This document shows positions 8,131 to 18,862 of a stretch of DNA of 64,000 nucleotides, in pieces (position 1 is the first letter of the stretch; every line of letters starts with the position of its first letter). This stretch comes from Rugamonas sp. A1-17 (GTDB lineage Bacteria > Pseudomonadota > Gammaproteobacteria > Burkholderiales > Burkholderiaceae_D). The position numbers and the translations under genes were made by a program. The notes below the pieces were generated by a model. It searched no databases and had not been told where the DNA came from. It saw only the letters and a list, made by a program, of their open reading frames with translations. The stretch covers positions 186,001 to 250,000 of the forward strand of contig JAJLPB010000002.1 of NCBI GenBank assembly GCA_025548565.1, in the 5' to 3' direction.

Positions 8131-8553
8131 TCAAGCCGCCACAATCAGGCAGCTGCCGCGTACTTCACGTATCTTGTAATGCCCCGGCGCCGGCGTCGCG
8201 CCGGGCGCCAGCTCGACATCCCACAGCGCGCCGCGGTACATCACGCGCGCCGCGCCGTCCTGCCAGGCCGGCACGTGCACGGTCTGGCCGATGTCCATGT
8301 TGACGTTGGGGTCGTGCTCGGCCCGGGTGCGGTTGACCAGCTTGCCGAAGCGGCTGCGCCGCAGCAGCAAGGTGGCGCCAATGCCGACCAGCGCGGCGAA
8401 CAAGGTCTGCAAGGCCGGGCCAAAGCCCAGCACCGCCGCCAGCGCGCCCGATACCAGGCCGATGGCGATCATCAGCAAATAGAACGTGCCGCTGAACAGT
8501 TCCAGTATCACGGTAACGCCGGCGGCCATCAACCAAAAGCTCCAGTCAGCCAT
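8131..8553 (-). CDS. NfeD-family membrane protein
   Basis: A 140-residue protein with two to three hydrophobic segments in its first 63 residues and a C-terminal OB-fold-like domain (NMDIGQTVHVPAWQDGAARV... WDVELAPG). This is the short NfeD type that pairs with stomatin/QmcA proteins. GAGGAG lies upstream of the ATG. It is first in a two-gene operon with the SPFH protein. Confidence 0.88.
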   Translation of the reverse strand: MADWSFWLMAAGVTVILELFSGTFYLLMIAIGLVSGALAAVLGFGPALQTLFAALVGIGATLLLRRSRFGKLVNRTRAEHDPNVNMDIGQTVHVPAWQDGAARVMYRGALWDVELAPGATPAPGHYKIREVRGSCLIVAA

Positions 8554-8579
8554 GATGCACTCCTCTCAGGTTTGAAAAT

Positions 8580-8622
8580 GCAAAAACCCCCGCGTCCCGG
8601 TGCGGGCTGCGAGGGTTTTTGC
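8580..8622 (-). terminator. Terminator downstream of ppsA
   Basis: A ten-base inverted repeat (GCAAAAACCC at 8580-8589 with GGGTTTTTGC at 8613-8622) encloses a GC-rich inner part. It follows the ppsA stop on the minus strand and precedes the nfeD-like gene; A/T tracts on both arms would let it act on either strand. Confidence 0.7.
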
Positions 8623-8709
8623 GGCAAGGCGTGTGGTATTGATAGTGTTATTTACAACTCAATTCGATAACTCCAGTCTAAACCAATTTACGCCCGCGTC
8701 AACACTTTA

Positions 8710-11139
8710 TTATTTTTGCAGGGCTGCCAGCTTCTGCCAGGTATCGATCACCGAGTCCGGGTTCAGCGACATCGATTCGATGCCCTGCTCCATCAGCCAG
8801 ACCGCGAAGTCCGGATGATCGGAAGGACCCTGGCCGCAGATGCCGATGTACTTGCCGCGCGCGCGGCAAGCCTTGATCGCCAGCGCCAGCAAGGCTTTGA
8901 CGGCCGGATCGCGCTCGTCGAAGTCCGCCGCCAGCAGCGCCATGCCGGAATCGCGGTCCAGGCCCAGGGTCAGCTGGGTCAGGTCGTTGGAACCGATGGA
9001 GAAGCCGTCGAAGTGGTCGAGGAACTGGTCGGCCAACAGCGCGTTCGATGGCACTTCGCACATCATGATCAGGCGCAGGTCGTTCTCGCCGCGAACCAGG
9101 CCGTTCTTGGCCAGCAGGTCGACGACCTTCTCGGCCTGGCCCAGCGTGCGCACGAACGGCACCATGATCTCGACGTTGGTCAGGCCCATGTCGTTACGCA
9201 CGCGCTTCATGGCCTGGCATTCCATTTCGAACGCACCGGCAAAGTCGGCCGCCAGGTAGCGCGCCGCGCCGCGGAAGCCCAGCATCGGGTTTTCCTCGTC
9301 CGGCTCGTAGCGCGAACCGCCGATCAGCTTCTTGTACTCGTTGGACTTGAAGTCCGACAGGCGCACGATGACAGGCTTCGGCCAGAAGGCGGCGGCGATG
9401 GTCGCCACGCCCTCGGCCAGCTTGTCGACGTAGAAGGCTTTCGGCGAGGCGTGGCCGCGCGCGACCGACTCCACGGCCTTTTTCAGGTCGGCGTCGATGT
9501 TCGGGTATTCGAGGATCGCCTTCGGGTGCACGCCGATGTTGTTGTTGATGATGAACTCAAGACGCGCCAGGCCAACGCCGCCGTTCGGCACCGACTGGAA
9601 GTCGAAGGCCAGCTGCGGATTGCCGACGTTGAGCATGATCTTGGTGGCCAGCTTGGGCAGCTCGCCGCGCGACACTTCGGACACTTCGGTTTCCAGCAGG
9701 CCGTCGTAGATCTTGCCCTCGTCGCCTTCGGCGCAGGACACGGTGACGAAGGTGCCGTCCTTCAGCACTTCGGTGGCGTCGCCGCAACCGACGACCGCGG
9801 GCACACCCAGTTCGCGGGCGATGATCGCCGCGTGGCAGGTGCGGCCGCCGCGGTTGGTGACGATGGCCGAGGCGCGCTTCATCACCGGTTCCCAGTTAGG
9901 ATCGGTCATGTCGGCGACCAGCACGTCGCCTGGCTGCACGCGTTCCATGTCGGCCGGGTCGTGGATCACGCGCACCGGACCGGCGCCGATCTTCTGGCCG
10001 ATGGCGCGGCCGGAGGCCAGCACCGTGCCGGTGGACTTGAGCTTGAAGCGCTGCTGCACGTCGGTCGCCTTCTGCTGCGACTTCACGGTTTCAGGACGCG
10101 CCTGCAGGATGTACAGCTTGCCGTCGCGGCCATCCTTGCCCCACTCGATGTCCATCGGACGGCCGTAGTGGTTCTCGATGATGACGGCGTACTTGGCCAG
10201 TTCCACCACTTCGGCGTCGTTCAGCGAGTAGCGGTTGCGCATTTCGACCGGCACGTCCACGGTCTTGACCGAACGGCCAGCCTTGGCTTCGTTGGTGAAC
10301 TCCATCTTCAGCAGCTTGGAGCCGATGTTGCGGCGGATGACAGGCGATTTGCCTTTTTCCAGCATCGGCTTGTGGACGTAGAATTCGTCCGGATTAACCG
10401 CGCCCTGCACCACCGTCTCGCCCAGGCCATAGCTGGAGGTGACGAACACCACGTCCTTGAAGCCGGACTCGGTGTCGATGGTGAACATCACGCCGGCCGC
10501 GCCCAGGTCGGAACGGACCATGCGCTGCACGCCGGCCGACAACGCCACTTCAGCGTGGGTGAAGCCCTTGTGCACGCGGTAGGAGATGGCGCGGTCGTTG
10601 TACAGCGACGCGAACACGTGCTTCATCGCGTCGAGCACGTTCTCGATGCCGACCACGTTGAGGAAGGTTTCCTGCTGACCGGCGAACGAAGCATCCGGCA
10701 AGTCTTCGGCGGTGGCCGAGGAGCGCACGGCGAACGACATCTCGGTGCTGGAATCGGCCACCAGCTGCTGGTAGAACGTCTCGATTTCCTGCTGCAGGCG
10801 TGGCTGGAACGGGGTTTCGACGATCCATTGACGGATCTCGGCGCCCGCTTGCGCCAGCGCGCGCACGTCGTCGATGTTCAGGTCGGCGAGGCGGTCGGCG
10901 ATGCGGTCGGCCAGCGGCTTGCCGCCGTCGACGCTGTGCGACAGGAAGTCGCGGAAAGCCTGGGCCGTGGTGGCGAAGCCGCCCGGAACCCGCACGCCGG
11001 CGCCGGCCAGCTGGCTGATCATTTCGCCTAATGAGGCGTTTTTACCGCCGACGGATTCGACGTCCGTCATGCGTAAATGTTCGAACGATGCGACGTATAC
11101 CGCTCCGTTACTCTGCTCCTTCAATGCTGCGTTGGACAT
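8710..11139 (-). CDS. ppsA: Phosphoenolpyruvate synthase
   Basis: An 809-residue enzyme that turns pyruvate, ATP and water into PEP, AMP and phosphate for gluconeogenesis. The N-terminal ATP-grasp domain (from [10 protein letters not shown]) is followed by the swivelling domain with [10 protein letters not shown]: His436 is the phosphorylated residue and Thr434 the residue that PSRP modifies in the family. The C-terminal PEP/pyruvate domain ends with [11 protein letters not shown], holding the catalytic Cys. Length is normal for the family. The ATG at 11139 follows AAAAAGGTG; longer upstream codons in frame do not resemble the family. Its regulator is encoded divergently 154 bases away. Confidence 0.97.
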   Translation of the reverse strand: MSNAALKEQSNGAVYVASFEHLRMTDVESVGGKNASLGEMISQLAGAGVRVPGGFATTAQAFRDFLSHSVDGGKPLADRIADRLADLNIDDVRALAQAGAEIRQWIVETPFQPRLQQEIETFYQQLVADSSTEMSFAVRSSATAEDLPDASFAGQQETFLNVVGIENVLDAMKHVFASLYNDRAISYRVHKGFTHAEVALSAGVQRMVRSDLGAAGVMFTIDTESGFKDVVFVTSSYGLGETVVQGAVNPDEFYVHKPMLEKGKSPVIRRNIGSKLLKMEFTNEAKAGRSVKTVDVPVEMRNRYSLNDAEVVELAKYAVIIENHYGRPMDIEWGKDGRDGKLYILQARPETVKSQQKATDVQQRFKLKSTGTVLASGRAIGQKIGAGPVRVIHDPADMERVQPGDVLVADMTDPNWEPVMKRASAIVTNRGGRTCHAAIIARELGVPAVVGCGDATEVLKDGTFVTVSCAEGDEGKIYDGLLETEVSEVSRGELPKLATKIMLNVGNPQLAFDFQSVPNGGVGLARLEFIINNNIGVHPKAILEYPNIDADLKKAVESVARGHASPKAFYVDKLAEGVATIAAAFWPKPVIVRLSDFKSNEYKKLIGGSRYEPDEENPMLGFRGAARYLAADFAGAFEMECQAMKRVRNDMGLTNVEIMVPFVRTLGQAEKVVDLLAKNGLVRGENDLRLIMMCEVPSNALLADQFLDHFDGFSIGSNDLTQLTLGLDRDSGMALLAADFDERDPAVKALLALAIKACRARGKYIGICGQGPSDHPDFAVWLMEQGIESMSLNPDSVIDTWQKLAALQK

Positions 11140-11293
11140 AATGACACCTTTTTGATGATAGAAATCTTCCAGCGAGGCGCAGACTTTGTTTCTTGTTATT
11201 CTGGTCGTCGTGCAGCACAATCTTACCTATGGCGCCCATTCTACAGCCTGCGGCCCAAATTGACGATTCACAATAACGACAGGCCAACATTAC

Positions 11294-12142
11294 ATGACAC
11301 TAGAACAACGTCCTCCCCTGCCCATGGTGGCCCGCACGGTCTTCTTCGTTTCCGACGGCACCGGCATCACGGCAGAAACCTTTGGTCACTCTGTCTTGAC
11401 CCAATTCGAGTTGCGTTTCCGCCAGATTCGCCTGCCGTTCATTGACACACTTGATAAAGCGCACGACGCGGTACGCAAGATCAACGAGGCGTTTGAAACC
11501 GACGGTCAACGTCCGATCATCTTCTCGACATTGGTCAAGACCGAGCTGTCGGACGTGATCCGCCAGTGCAAGGGCATGTACATGGACATGTTCCAGACTT
11601 TTGTTGCGCCGTTGGAACAAGAGTTGGGCGCCAAGTCCACCCACACCATCGGCCGTTCGCACAATATCGTCGACAGCGAGGAGTACAAGAACCGCATCGA
11701 GGCGATCAATTTCTCGCTGGCGCACGACGATGGCCAGTCGCACAAGAACCTGTCGTCGGCGGACGTGATCCTGGTGGGCGTGTCCCGTTCGGGCAAGACG
11801 CCCACCAGTTTGTACCTGGCGATGCAGTACGGGATCAAGGCGGCCAACTATCCGCTGATCCCGGACGACTTCGAGCGCGGCAAGCTGCCGTCGTCGCTGT
11901 ACGAGTTCAAGTCCAAGATCTTCGGCCTGACCATCACGCCGGAGCGCCTGTCCGAGATCCGCAACGAGCGGCGCGCCGGCAGCAAGTACGCGGCGCTGGA
12001 AAACTGCCGCTACGAGGTCAACGAAGCCGAGATGATGATGAAGCGCGAAGGCATCCGCTGGCTGTCCTCGACCACCAAGTCGATCGAGGAGATCTCCACC
12101 ACCATCCTGCAGGAGATCAAGCCCAACCGGCGCGAGTACTGA
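11294..12142 (+). CDS. ppsR: PEP synthase regulatory protein (bifunctional kinase/pyrophosphorylase, DUF299)
   Basis: A 282-residue PSRP. The family inactivates PEP synthase by ADP-dependent phosphorylation of a Thr next to the catalytic His and reactivates it by phosphate-dependent removal. The P-loop GVSRSGKT is at residues 162-169, and the N-terminal [16 protein letters not shown] is diagnostic. The ATG at 11294 or the one at residue 11 (MVARTVFF) could be used. The gene faces ppsA across a shared promoter region, which fits the functional pair. Confidence 0.95.
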   Translation: MTLEQRPPLPMVARTVFFVSDGTGITAETFGHSVLTQFELRFRQIRLPFIDTLDKAHDAVRKINEAFETDGQRPIIFSTLVKTELSDVIRQCKGMYMDMFQTFVAPLEQELGAKSTHTIGRSHNIVDSEEYKNRIEAINFSLAHDDGQSHKNLSSADVILVGVSRSGKTPTSLYLAMQYGIKAANYPLIPDDFERGKLPSSLYEFKSKIFGLTITPERLSEIRNERRAGSKYAALENCRYEVNEAEMMMKREGIRWLSSTTKSIEEISTTILQEIKPNRREY

Positions 12143-12143
12143 G

Positions 12144-13517
12144 ATGCGGCCGGGGGCGCGGCTGATGATGCGGCTGATCGCGCGGCCCATGGCGCTGCTG
12201 GCGGCGCTCGCGCTGACATCGGTGGCATGGGCGCAGTCCGGCCCGCAGTCCACCGCGTTCGTGCACGTCAATGTGGCGCCGATGGACAGCGATCACGTGC
12301 TGCGCGACCAGACGGTGCTGGTCAAGGACGGCCGCATCGAGGCGATCGGTGCGTCGCTAGCCGCGCCGGCCGGCTACCGCATCGTCGACGGCCACGGCAC
12401 GGCCTGGGTTTCGCCCGGCCTGGCCGACATGCACACCCACTCCGAAACCCGCGACGACCTGGCGCTATACCTGTCCAAGGGCGTGACCACGTTGCTCAAC
12501 ATGGGTGGGGCCCGCCCCAACCTGGTCGACAGCATCATACCGGCGGTCGCGCGCGGCGCCCTGCCCGGCCCCCATGTCTACGCCAGCCTGATGGTCGACG
12601 GCACGCCGGACTACAACGGCCTGCAGGTAAAGACCCCGGCGCAGGCGCGCGCGGTGGTCGACCTGGCCGCCGCCAACGGCTATGACTACATCAAGGTTTA
12701 TACGGGACTGGCGCCGGAGGTATTCAGTGCGCTGGCCGACGCGGGCCGCGCCCAACACATGCCGCTGGTCGGCCATGGCGTAACGGCGGTGCGGCTGGAG
12801 CGCCAGCTGGCGCAAGGCCAGGTAATGGTCGCTCACCTGGAAGAATTCTTTTATACGTTTTTCACGCCGGCCGGCGCACAGGAAACCGACGTGCCGCCCG
12901 ATGAGTCACGCATCCCGGAGGCGGTGGCGCTGGCCAGGCGCCACGGCGCGGCGGTGGTCGCCGACGTGGTGACCTACCACGCCATCGCCAGCCAGATCGG
13001 CCATCCCGAGGTGGTGCGCGCCTTCCTGACCGCGCCGGAGACGGCGTACCTGGCGCCGTCCGATATGCAGGCCTGGCGCCGCAGCGGCTATGCCGGCAAG
13101 TCGGCGCGACTGGAGGCCAAGCTGGCCTTTCTGCGCAAGCTGGCCAAGGCGATGGCCGATGGCGGCGTCGAGCTGTTGTCCGGCACCGACGCGCCATCCA
13201 TCCCCGGCCTGGTGCCGGGTTACTCGCTGCACGACAATCTGGCCGAGCTGGAAGGCTCGCACCTGAGCCGCTACCAGGCGCTGACGACGGCCACCAGCGC
13301 GCCGGGCGCCTTCATCGCCAGCACCAAGGGCGGCGTGCCGTTCGGCCAGGTGGTGGCCGGCTATCGCGCCGACCTGGTGCTGACCGAACACAATCCGCTC
13401 GACGGCCTGGCGACCTTGCGCGCGCCGCTGGGCGTGATGGCCGAGGGGCGCTGGTACGACCGGCCGGCGCTGGCCGCGCTGCTGGCCGGCGTGCGCGCCA
13501 GCTACCGGCCCGACTAG
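12144..13517 (+). CDS. Secreted metal-dependent amidohydrolase
   Basis: A 457-residue protein with an N-terminal export signal (hydrophobic to about residue 30, AWAQ). The amidohydrolase fold is shown by H97 and H99 (ADMHTHSET), a probable bridging K184 (DYIKVYTG), H211 (VGHGV), H231 (VAHLEEF) and D349 (SGTDAP), in the order found in imidazolonepropionase- and prolidase-like members. The substrate cannot be named; secreted members often act on dipeptides or lactones. It starts one base after the PSRP stop, so it may be co-transcribed, although no functional link is obvious. Later ATGs (codons 8 and 9) are possible starts. Confidence 0.85.
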   Translation: MRPGARLMMRLIARPMALLAALALTSVAWAQSGPQSTAFVHVNVAPMDSDHVLRDQTVLVKDGRIEAIGASLAAPAGYRIVDGHGTAWVSPGLADMHTHSETRDDLALYLSKGVTTLLNMGGARPNLVDSIIPAVARGALPGPHVYASLMVDGTPDYNGLQVKTPAQARAVVDLAAANGYDYIKVYTGLAPEVFSALADAGRAQHMPLVGHGVTAVRLERQLAQGQVMVAHLEEFFYTFFTPAGAQETDVPPDESRIPEAVALARRHGAAVVADVVTYHAIASQIGHPEVVRAFLTAPETAYLAPSDMQAWRRSGYAGKSARLEAKLAFLRKLAKAMADGGVELLSGTDAPSIPGLVPGYSLHDNLAELEGSHLSRYQALTTATSAPGAFIASTKGGVPFGQVVAGYRADLVLTEHNPLDGLATLRAPLGVMAEGRWYDRPALAALLAGVRASYRPD

Positions 13518-13518
13518 A

Positions 13519-15969
13519 CTAGACGAGCGGCGGATCGGTTTCGCGGGCGTAGGTGCGGTGGTGCGCCAGCGCCGCCTCGAACCGCATCAGCGCCGCCGCG
13601 CCCTCGCCGCGTTCGGCGATGATGATGCCGGGGTCGGGCTCACCGTCCGGCAGCACCTGCGGAATGCCCGCCGCATGCAGCAACTGCGCGCCATTGCCGA
13701 CGGCTAGCAGCGGCTTGTCGTGCCGGTACTGCAACCGCACGAATTCCAGCGCCGCGACATCCCGGTTGAGCGGCGTGCCGCCCGGCGTGTCGCTGCCCGG
13801 CGCGTCGGCCGCCAAACCGGCGTAGGCGTCGCCGCGATCCGGCACGATGGCGCCATCCCACAACACCGACGGCCCGGTCTCGAAGCTGATCTCCACATCC
13901 AGGTCCGTGCCCGGCAGCTTGCCGATGCGCTCCCCGACCAGGCGCGGCACGGCGCCGCCGTCCAGCAGCGCGGCGTACATGTCCCGCACCTGCGCCGCGT
14001 CCACGCCGGGCGCCACCAGCAGCGCCACCTTCAGCGTCCGGATACCGGTGGCGCCGGGACGGCTGAACAGCGACAGCGCCGGCGACGGCGGATAGTCGTG
14101 CATCGGCAAGTTGGTGGACAGCGGCAGCGGCGGCGGCACCTCCATGCCCAGGCCTTCGGCCACGCCGGCGGCCAGGCGCGAGTCGACATTGACCAGCCCC
14201 GCCAGCATGCGGCGCCGGATCGCCGGCGTCTGCACTCGCGTCAGTTCGAAGCGGAAGCCGGCGATGATGTGGTTCTGCTCCACCGGCGTCTGGCTCTTCC
14301 AGAACAGGCGCGCCTGCGAATAATGGTCGGCGAACAGCTCCGGCTTGCCGCGCACCTTGCTGGCCCGCTGCGGCTCGGGGAAGCTGACGAAGCCCTTGGC
14401 GCCGGCCTGGAACGGACAACCGCCCGCGAGCGAATTCGGCTCGTAACTCACCCGGCCACGGTTGACCGACTGCCGGTGCATGCCGTCGCGCTGGTTGTTG
14501 TGGATCTGCGCCAGCGGGGTGTTGATCGGGATCTCGTGGAAGTTGGCGCCGCCCAGGCGCGAGATCTGGGTGTCGATGTAGGAGTGGATGCGGCCCTGCA
14601 GCAGCGGATCGTCGCTGAAGTCGACGCCCGGCACCACGTGCGCGGCGCAGAAGGCCACCTGCTCGGTCTCGGCGAAGAAGTTGTCGGGGTTGCGGTCCAG
14701 GACCATGCGGCCGATGGGCTGCACCGGCACCATCTCCTCCGGCACGATCTTGGTCGGGTCGAGGATATCGAAGGGGAACTGCGCCGCCTGTTCCGCGCTG
14801 AAGAGCTGCGCGCCCAGCTCCCACTCGGGGAACTGGCCGGCCTCGATGGCTTCCCACAGGTCGCGGCGGTGGTAGTCCGGATCGGCGCCCGCCAGCCGCG
14901 CCGCCTCGTCCCACACCAGCGAGTGCGTGCCGGCCATCGGCGTCCAGTGGAATTTGCAGAACACCGAGGCGCCCTGCGCATTCACCAGCCGGAAGGTGTG
15001 CACGCCGAAGCCCTGCATCATGCGGTAGCTGCGCGGGATGGCGCGGTCCGACAGGTGCCACATCAGCATGTGGGTGATCTCCGGGCTGAGCGAGGCGAAG
15101 TCCCAGAAGGTGTCATGCGCGCTGGCCGCCTGCGGCATGCCGTTGTGCGGCTCCGGCTTGACCGCGTGGATCAGGTCCGGGAACTTCATCGCGTCCTGGA
15201 TGAAGAACACGGGGATGTTGTTGCCGACCAGGTCCCAGTTGCCTTCGTCGGTGTAGAACTTGACGGCGAAACCCCGCACGTCGCGCACCGTGTCGGCCGA
15301 GCCGCGCTCGCCGGCCACCGTCGAGAAGCGCACGAACACCGGCGTGCGCTTGCCGGCCGCCGCCAGCAGCGAGGCGCGCGTGATGGGACTGTGGTCGCCG
15401 TAGCTTTCGAAGTAGCCGTGGGCCGCCGAGCCGCGCGCGTGAACCACGCGCTCGGGGATGCGCTCATGGTCGAAGTGGGTGATCTTCTCGCGCAGGATGA
15501 AGTCCTCCATCGCGGTCGGGCCGCGCAGGCCGATTTTCAGGCTGTCCTGGTTGTCGGCCACCTTCACGCCCTGGTTGGTGGTCAGTTCGCGGCCGCTGTC
15601 GTCCACCCGCACGCGGTCCAGCGAGCCGTCCAGCGGGTTGTTGCCGATGTTGGGATGACCCTCGCCGTCCTTGGGCGAAGCCATCGTCTCCGTGCTGGTG
15701 CTGGCGGTGGCGAAGTTGCTCGACGGGGTACGCGTTTCGCCCGGGTGCGGCGTGAAGGCGGCGTCGCCGTATTCCAGCGGCTTGGTGTCGTTGAACGGCA
15801 AGGCGGCGGCGAGCTGCTCGTCGCTGGTGACCTTTTCCTGCAACTGGCTGGCGATCGGGTTCGGAGGGCCGAGCCGTGAGGGATGCGGCGGCTCGGCGGG
15901 GCCGGCCACCGTGCTGAGAATGGAGCCGGCGCCGTCTACCGCGCCGCCGTTGTCTTTGGGATTAGCCAT
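13519..15969 (-). CDS. katE: Catalase HPII (large-subunit, clade 2)
   Basis: An 816-residue monofunctional catalase that breaks down hydrogen peroxide. It shows the catalytic His177 ([11 protein letters not shown]), Asn250 (VGNNIP) and the heme ligand Tyr464 in [10 protein letters not shown]. The C-terminal part from about residue 640 is the class I glutaminase/DJ-1-like domain found only in large catalases. The N-terminus is about 50 residues longer than in E. coli HPII and is rich in Pro, Asn and Gly ([10 protein letters not shown]..., [10 protein letters not shown]). GAGGTG precedes the ATG. The gene stands alone, stopping one base from the convergent amidohydrolase stop. Confidence 0.96.
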   Translation of the reverse strand: MANPKDNGGAVDGAGSILSTVAGPAEPPHPSRLGPPNPIASQLQEKVTSDEQLAAALPFNDTKPLEYGDAAFTPHPGETRTPSSNFATASTSTETMASPKDGEGHPNIGNNPLDGSLDRVRVDDSGRELTTNQGVKVADNQDSLKIGLRGPTAMEDFILREKITHFDHERIPERVVHARGSAAHGYFESYGDHSPITRASLLAAAGKRTPVFVRFSTVAGERGSADTVRDVRGFAVKFYTDEGNWDLVGNNIPVFFIQDAMKFPDLIHAVKPEPHNGMPQAASAHDTFWDFASLSPEITHMLMWHLSDRAIPRSYRMMQGFGVHTFRLVNAQGASVFCKFHWTPMAGTHSLVWDEAARLAGADPDYHRRDLWEAIEAGQFPEWELGAQLFSAEQAAQFPFDILDPTKIVPEEMVPVQPIGRMVLDRNPDNFFAETEQVAFCAAHVVPGVDFSDDPLLQGRIHSYIDTQISRLGGANFHEIPINTPLAQIHNNQRDGMHRQSVNRGRVSYEPNSLAGGCPFQAGAKGFVSFPEPQRASKVRGKPELFADHYSQARLFWKSQTPVEQNHIIAGFRFELTRVQTPAIRRRMLAGLVNVDSRLAAGVAEGLGMEVPPPLPLSTNLPMHDYPPSPALSLFSRPGATGIRTLKVALLVAPGVDAAQVRDMYAALLDGGAVPRLVGERIGKLPGTDLDVEISFETGPSVLWDGAIVPDRGDAYAGLAADAPGSDTPGGTPLNRDVAALEFVRLQYRHDKPLLAVGNGAQLLHAAGIPQVLPDGEPDPGIIIAERGEGAAALMRFEAALAHHRTYARETDPPLV

Positions 15970-16102
15970 GTCGCACCTCGTCTGAGTATCGCGCCGGCCC
16001 GGATGGACGGCCGCGATTCAGTGTGCGTTTCTTGCGCAGGCAGGTGTTTGACGGCGCTCAAGCGAGCTCGGCATGCCGTTCGACCAAGCCGTCGCCGACT
16101 AG

Positions 16103-17305
16103 TTAGAAGAAGTGTTGCCAGTCGGCCAGCCAGGCAGGGAACTCTTCGACCGGCATCGGCTTGGCGATGTAGTAGCCTTGCGCGTAGGTGCAGCCCAGAC
16201 CTTGCAGGAAGTCCCAATCCTGCTTGGTCTCGACGCCGACCGCCACCGAGCGCCGGTCCAGGTTGCGCGCCAGCCCGAGACAGGAGCGCAGCACCGTGCC
16301 GATGGCTTGCCGCTTGGAGGCGCCATCGACAAAGCTACGGTCTATCTTCAGCTCGGAGAACGGGATGCGCGCCAGCAGCTGCAGGTTGCTGCGCCCCGTG
16401 CCGTAATCGTCGATGGCCAGGCCGAAGCCCTTCATGCGCAGGCGCAGCAGCCGTTCGAGGAAATGCGGGTCGGTGGTCAGCACCGCCGATTCGGTCATCT
16501 CGAAGGTGATGTAGTCGGCCATGATGCGGTGGCGGTCCAGGCAGGCCGCGATCTGCTCCATGAACTGCGGATGCGCCAGCGTGCCCTGGTCGACATTGAT
16601 GGAAAACGAAATCGGTATGCCCTGGTCGTGCAGGGTGCGACAGGCGGCCACCGACTTTTCGATCATGCTCCAGTCGAGGAAATCGATGCGGCGGTTATCC
16701 TCCAGCGCCGGCATGAACGACGCCGGCCCAAGCACGCCATACAGCGGATGGCGCCAGCGCGCGAACATCTCCAGGCCCTTGACCTGTCCCGTCTCCAGCT
16801 CGATCTTGGGCTGGAAGTAGGGATCGAACTCGCGCATCTGCAAGCCCTGCCCCACTTCGGCGAAGGAGATATGAGGCGCCTGCCCGCTCACCTGCAGGCG
16901 AGCTTCCGCAGGCTGCAGGTAGTCTGTGATGATCGCTTCCAGCCGGCTGCCGATCACCGGCTTGCCGATCGCGCCCAGCATGTTGATGCCGTAGGCCGCC
17001 GCCATCGTCTCGACGGAAAACAGCACCGCGTTCGACTGCGCGCCCACCACCACCACGCCCACGCGCGATTTGGCTTCGGACAGACGGCGTATCAACTCCA
17101 GCGCGTCCATGCCCGGCAGCGCCAGGTCGATGATGGCGATGTCCACCGCCGGCGTGATGCCGGCGCTGAAATGACGCAGCGCCGTATGGCCGTCGGGCGC
17201 CTGCGTGATCCGGCCCACGCCCAGATGGACCAGGATATCGGCCAGCGCGTGGCGTTGTACCTGATCCCCTTCGGCTACCAGAAAGTGCAACTGCGCGATA
17301 TCCAT
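16103..17305 (-). CDS. REC-EAL response regulator (RocR-like), catalytic motif altered
   Basis: A 400-residue protein with a receiver domain (phosphoacceptor Asp60 in IIDLALPGMD, Lys115 in IGKP) and an EAL domain (about 160-385). EAL enzymes cleave cyclic-di-GMP. Most ligands are present: E179 (here EMF in place of EAL), N237, E269, D299/D300 (IDDYGTG), K320 and Q376. The EGVE motif reads VGVE, so the first Glu is Val356, a position reported to matter for metal binding and catalysis in RocR. It may therefore be weak, inactive or a c-di-GMP sensor. The ATG at 17305 has GGAG upstream. No kinase gene is adjacent. Confidence 0.9.
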   Translation of the reverse strand: MDIAQLHFLVAEGDQVQRHALADILVHLGVGRITQAPDGHTALRHFSAGITPAVDIAIIDLALPGMDALELIRRLSEAKSRVGVVVVGAQSNAVLFSVETMAAAYGINMLGAIGKPVIGSRLEAIITDYLQPAEARLQVSGQAPHISFAEVGQGLQMREFDPYFQPKIELETGQVKGLEMFARWRHPLYGVLGPASFMPALEDNRRIDFLDWSMIEKSVAACRTLHDQGIPISFSINVDQGTLAHPQFMEQIAACLDRHRIMADYITFEMTESAVLTTDPHFLERLLRLRMKGFGLAIDDYGTGRSNLQLLARIPFSELKIDRSFVDGASKRQAIGTVLRSCLGLARNLDRRSVAVGVETKQDWDFLQGLGCTYAQGYYIAKPMPVEEFPAWLADWQHFF

Positions 17306-17325
17306 CGGCCGCTCCAATAAGGCTA

Positions 17326-18111
17326 TTACCCCTGATTCTGCCTGACTTGCTCGAAAAAGCATACTGCCGCGCATGCGGCGACGTTCAGCGACTCCACCTG
17401 GCCCAGGTGGGGAATCACCACCTGATGGGTCGCCATGGACAGCAGGTCATCCGCGACGCCCTGCCCTTCGTGGCCAAACAGCCACGCCACCGGCTGTCGC
17501 AGGTCGACATCGTACAGGCGCTGGGTGGCGTAACCGCTGGTGGCCAGCGAGGTCACTTTCGAAGCGGCGACCAGCTGCGCCAGGTCGACGTTCTCGAAAA
17601 TGTCGAGCACAAAGTGCGCGCCCATGGCCGCGCGCAGCACCTTGGGCGACCAGCAGAACGCCGATCCGGCGCTGCAGTACACCTGGGTGATGCCGGCCGC
17701 CGCCGCGCTGCGCAGGATGGAGCCGACGTTACCGGGATCCTGCACGTTATCGAGCAGCACCGCCGACACGGCCAGCGGCTCGGTCACGGCGCGCTCCGGC
17801 GTCTCGATCAGGAACATCACGCCAACGCCGTGTTCGACCTGGCTGACGGCGTTGTACAGCGCATCCGGCAATCCCAGCACGTGCGCATGCTGCGCCTCCA
17901 GCTGGCCGACGATGTCCATCACTTCAGGGTTGTGCAGCGCGGTTTCGCTGACGATGCACTGCTCCGGCAGGCCGCGCAGCTGCAAATAGGCCTGGCACAG
18001 GTGCACGCCGTCGAGCAGCGTGCGGCCGGACTTGCGGCGCGCCTGCGAACTGCCGGCCAGCTTGACCAGATCCTTGTATTGCGCGTTGTCGCGCGAGGTG
18101 ATGGTTTTCAT
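17326..18111 (-). CDS. TrmH/SpoU-family RNA 2'-O-methyltransferase
   Basis: A 261-residue SPOUT methyltransferase. The three family motifs are visible: [25 protein letters not shown] and [18 protein letters not shown], which form the knotted AdoMet site. The N-terminal part ([20 protein letters not shown]) is the substrate-binding domain of the RlmB/TsnR-like group. The target is probably a 23S rRNA or tRNA ribose, but the exact site cannot be read from sequence. The ATG overlaps the rnhB stop (ATGA), placing it at the end of the lpx-rnhB cluster. Confidence 0.9.
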   Translation of the reverse strand: MKTITSRDNAQYKDLVKLAGSSQARRKSGRTLLDGVHLCQAYLQLRGLPEQCIVSETALHNPEVMDIVGQLEAQHAHVLGLPDALYNAVSQVEHGVGVMFLIETPERAVTEPLAVSAVLLDNVQDPGNVGSILRSAAAAGITQVYCSAGSAFCWSPKVLRAAMGAHFVLDIFENVDLAQLVAASKVTSLATSGYATQRLYDVDLRQPVAWLFGHEGQGVADDLLSMATHQVVIPHLGQVESLNVAACAAVCFFEQVRQNQG

Positions 18112-18749
18112 GCGGCTCTCCCTGCGCGCAGCGCGAATTCCTCCAGCACCGCCCGCACCGGCGCGAACGAGCGGCGGTGCACCGGCGAGGCGCCATGCTC
18201 GCGCAGGCGCTCCAGGTGCAGCGCGGTGCCGTAGCCCTTGTGCTGGTCGAAGCAGTACTGCGGGTACTGCGCGTGCAGGGTCACCAGCGCGGCATCGCGC
18301 GCGGTCTTGGCCAGGATCGAGGCGGCCGAGATGGCGTCGACCTTGTCGTCGCCGCCGATCACCGCGATGCTCTGGATCCTCATCACCGGGCAGCGGTTGC
18401 CGTCGATCAGGGCCAACGTCGGCACGGTGCTCAATGCTTCCACCGCGCGCCGCATCGCCAGCATCGACGCCTGCAGGATATTGAGCTTGTCGATTTCCTC
18501 TTCCGACGCCTCGGCGATCGCCCATGCCAGCGCGTTGGCCTTGATCAGCGGCGCCAGCATGTCGCGCTTGGCCTCGGTCAGCTTCTTGGAGTCGCGCAGG
18601 CCTTCGATCGGACGCGAGACGTCCAGGATCACGGCGGCCGCGTACACCGGGCCGGCCAATGGGCCACGGCCCGCCTCGTCGACGCCGCAAATGATTTCAT
18701 CGGGCGAGTCGGGCAGGAAGTCGAACAGGCCGGGGGTTGGGTTTTTCAC
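18108..18749 (-). CDS. rnhB: Ribonuclease HII
   Basis: A 213-residue enzyme that removes ribonucleotides and RNA primers from DNA hybrids. The signature [20 protein letters not shown] contains the first acidic metal ligands, and [10 protein letters not shown] and [19 protein letters not shown] blocks (here [16 protein letters not shown]) are typical. It follows lpxB, as in many proteobacteria, and overlaps the methyltransferase gene by four bases. A repeat element separates it from lpxB. Confidence 0.95.
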   Translation of the reverse strand: MKNPTPGLFDFLPDSPDEIICGVDEAGRGPLAGPVYAAAVILDVSRPIEGLRDSKKLTEAKRDMLAPLIKANALAWAIAEASEEEIDKLNILQASMLAMRRAVEALSTVPTLALIDGNRCPVMRIQSIAVIGGDDKVDAISAASILAKTARDAALVTLHAQYPQYCFDQHKGYGTALHLERLREHGASPVHRRSFAPVRAVLEEFALRAGRAA

Positions 18750-18777
18750 GTCAAATACTCACGTTGCAAAAATCATC

Positions 18778-18855
18778 GTCATTCCCGCGCAGGCGGGAAT
18801 CCATAGAACATTGGCCGGGAGGCTCGGCATGGATTCCCGCGTGCGCGGGAATGAC
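18778..18855. repeat. Dispersed palindromic repeat, copy A (dRS3-like)
   Basis: The ends are a perfect 13-base inverted repeat (GTCATTCCCGCGC with GCGCGGGAATGAC). Each half is itself a small palindrome of the form ATTCCC-N8-GGGAAT followed by CCAT. It sits between rnhB and lpxB. Related copies are at 37727-37783 and 49057-49114. Confidence 0.85.
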
Positions 18856-18862
18856 ATGCGGG

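Noticed and set aside
8716..11031. Long plus-strand open frame opposite ppsA (771 codons)
   Set aside because: ppsA is certain on the other strand; long antisense frames are expected in GC-rich genes, and the product is Arg/His/Val-rich without domains.
11140..11293. Clear promoter elements between ppsA and its regulator
   Set aside because: Several -10-like hexamers exist, but none has a -35 at good spacing, so I do not mark one; the region is noted only as shared and divergent.
13720..15879. Long plus-strand frame opposite katE
   Set aside because: It mirrors the catalase codons, has no ribosome site and low-complexity content.
18778..18855. Repeat copy A as a CRISPR array or an insertion-sequence end
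   Set aside because: There are no regularly spaced direct repeats with spacers, and no transposase or target duplication nearby.
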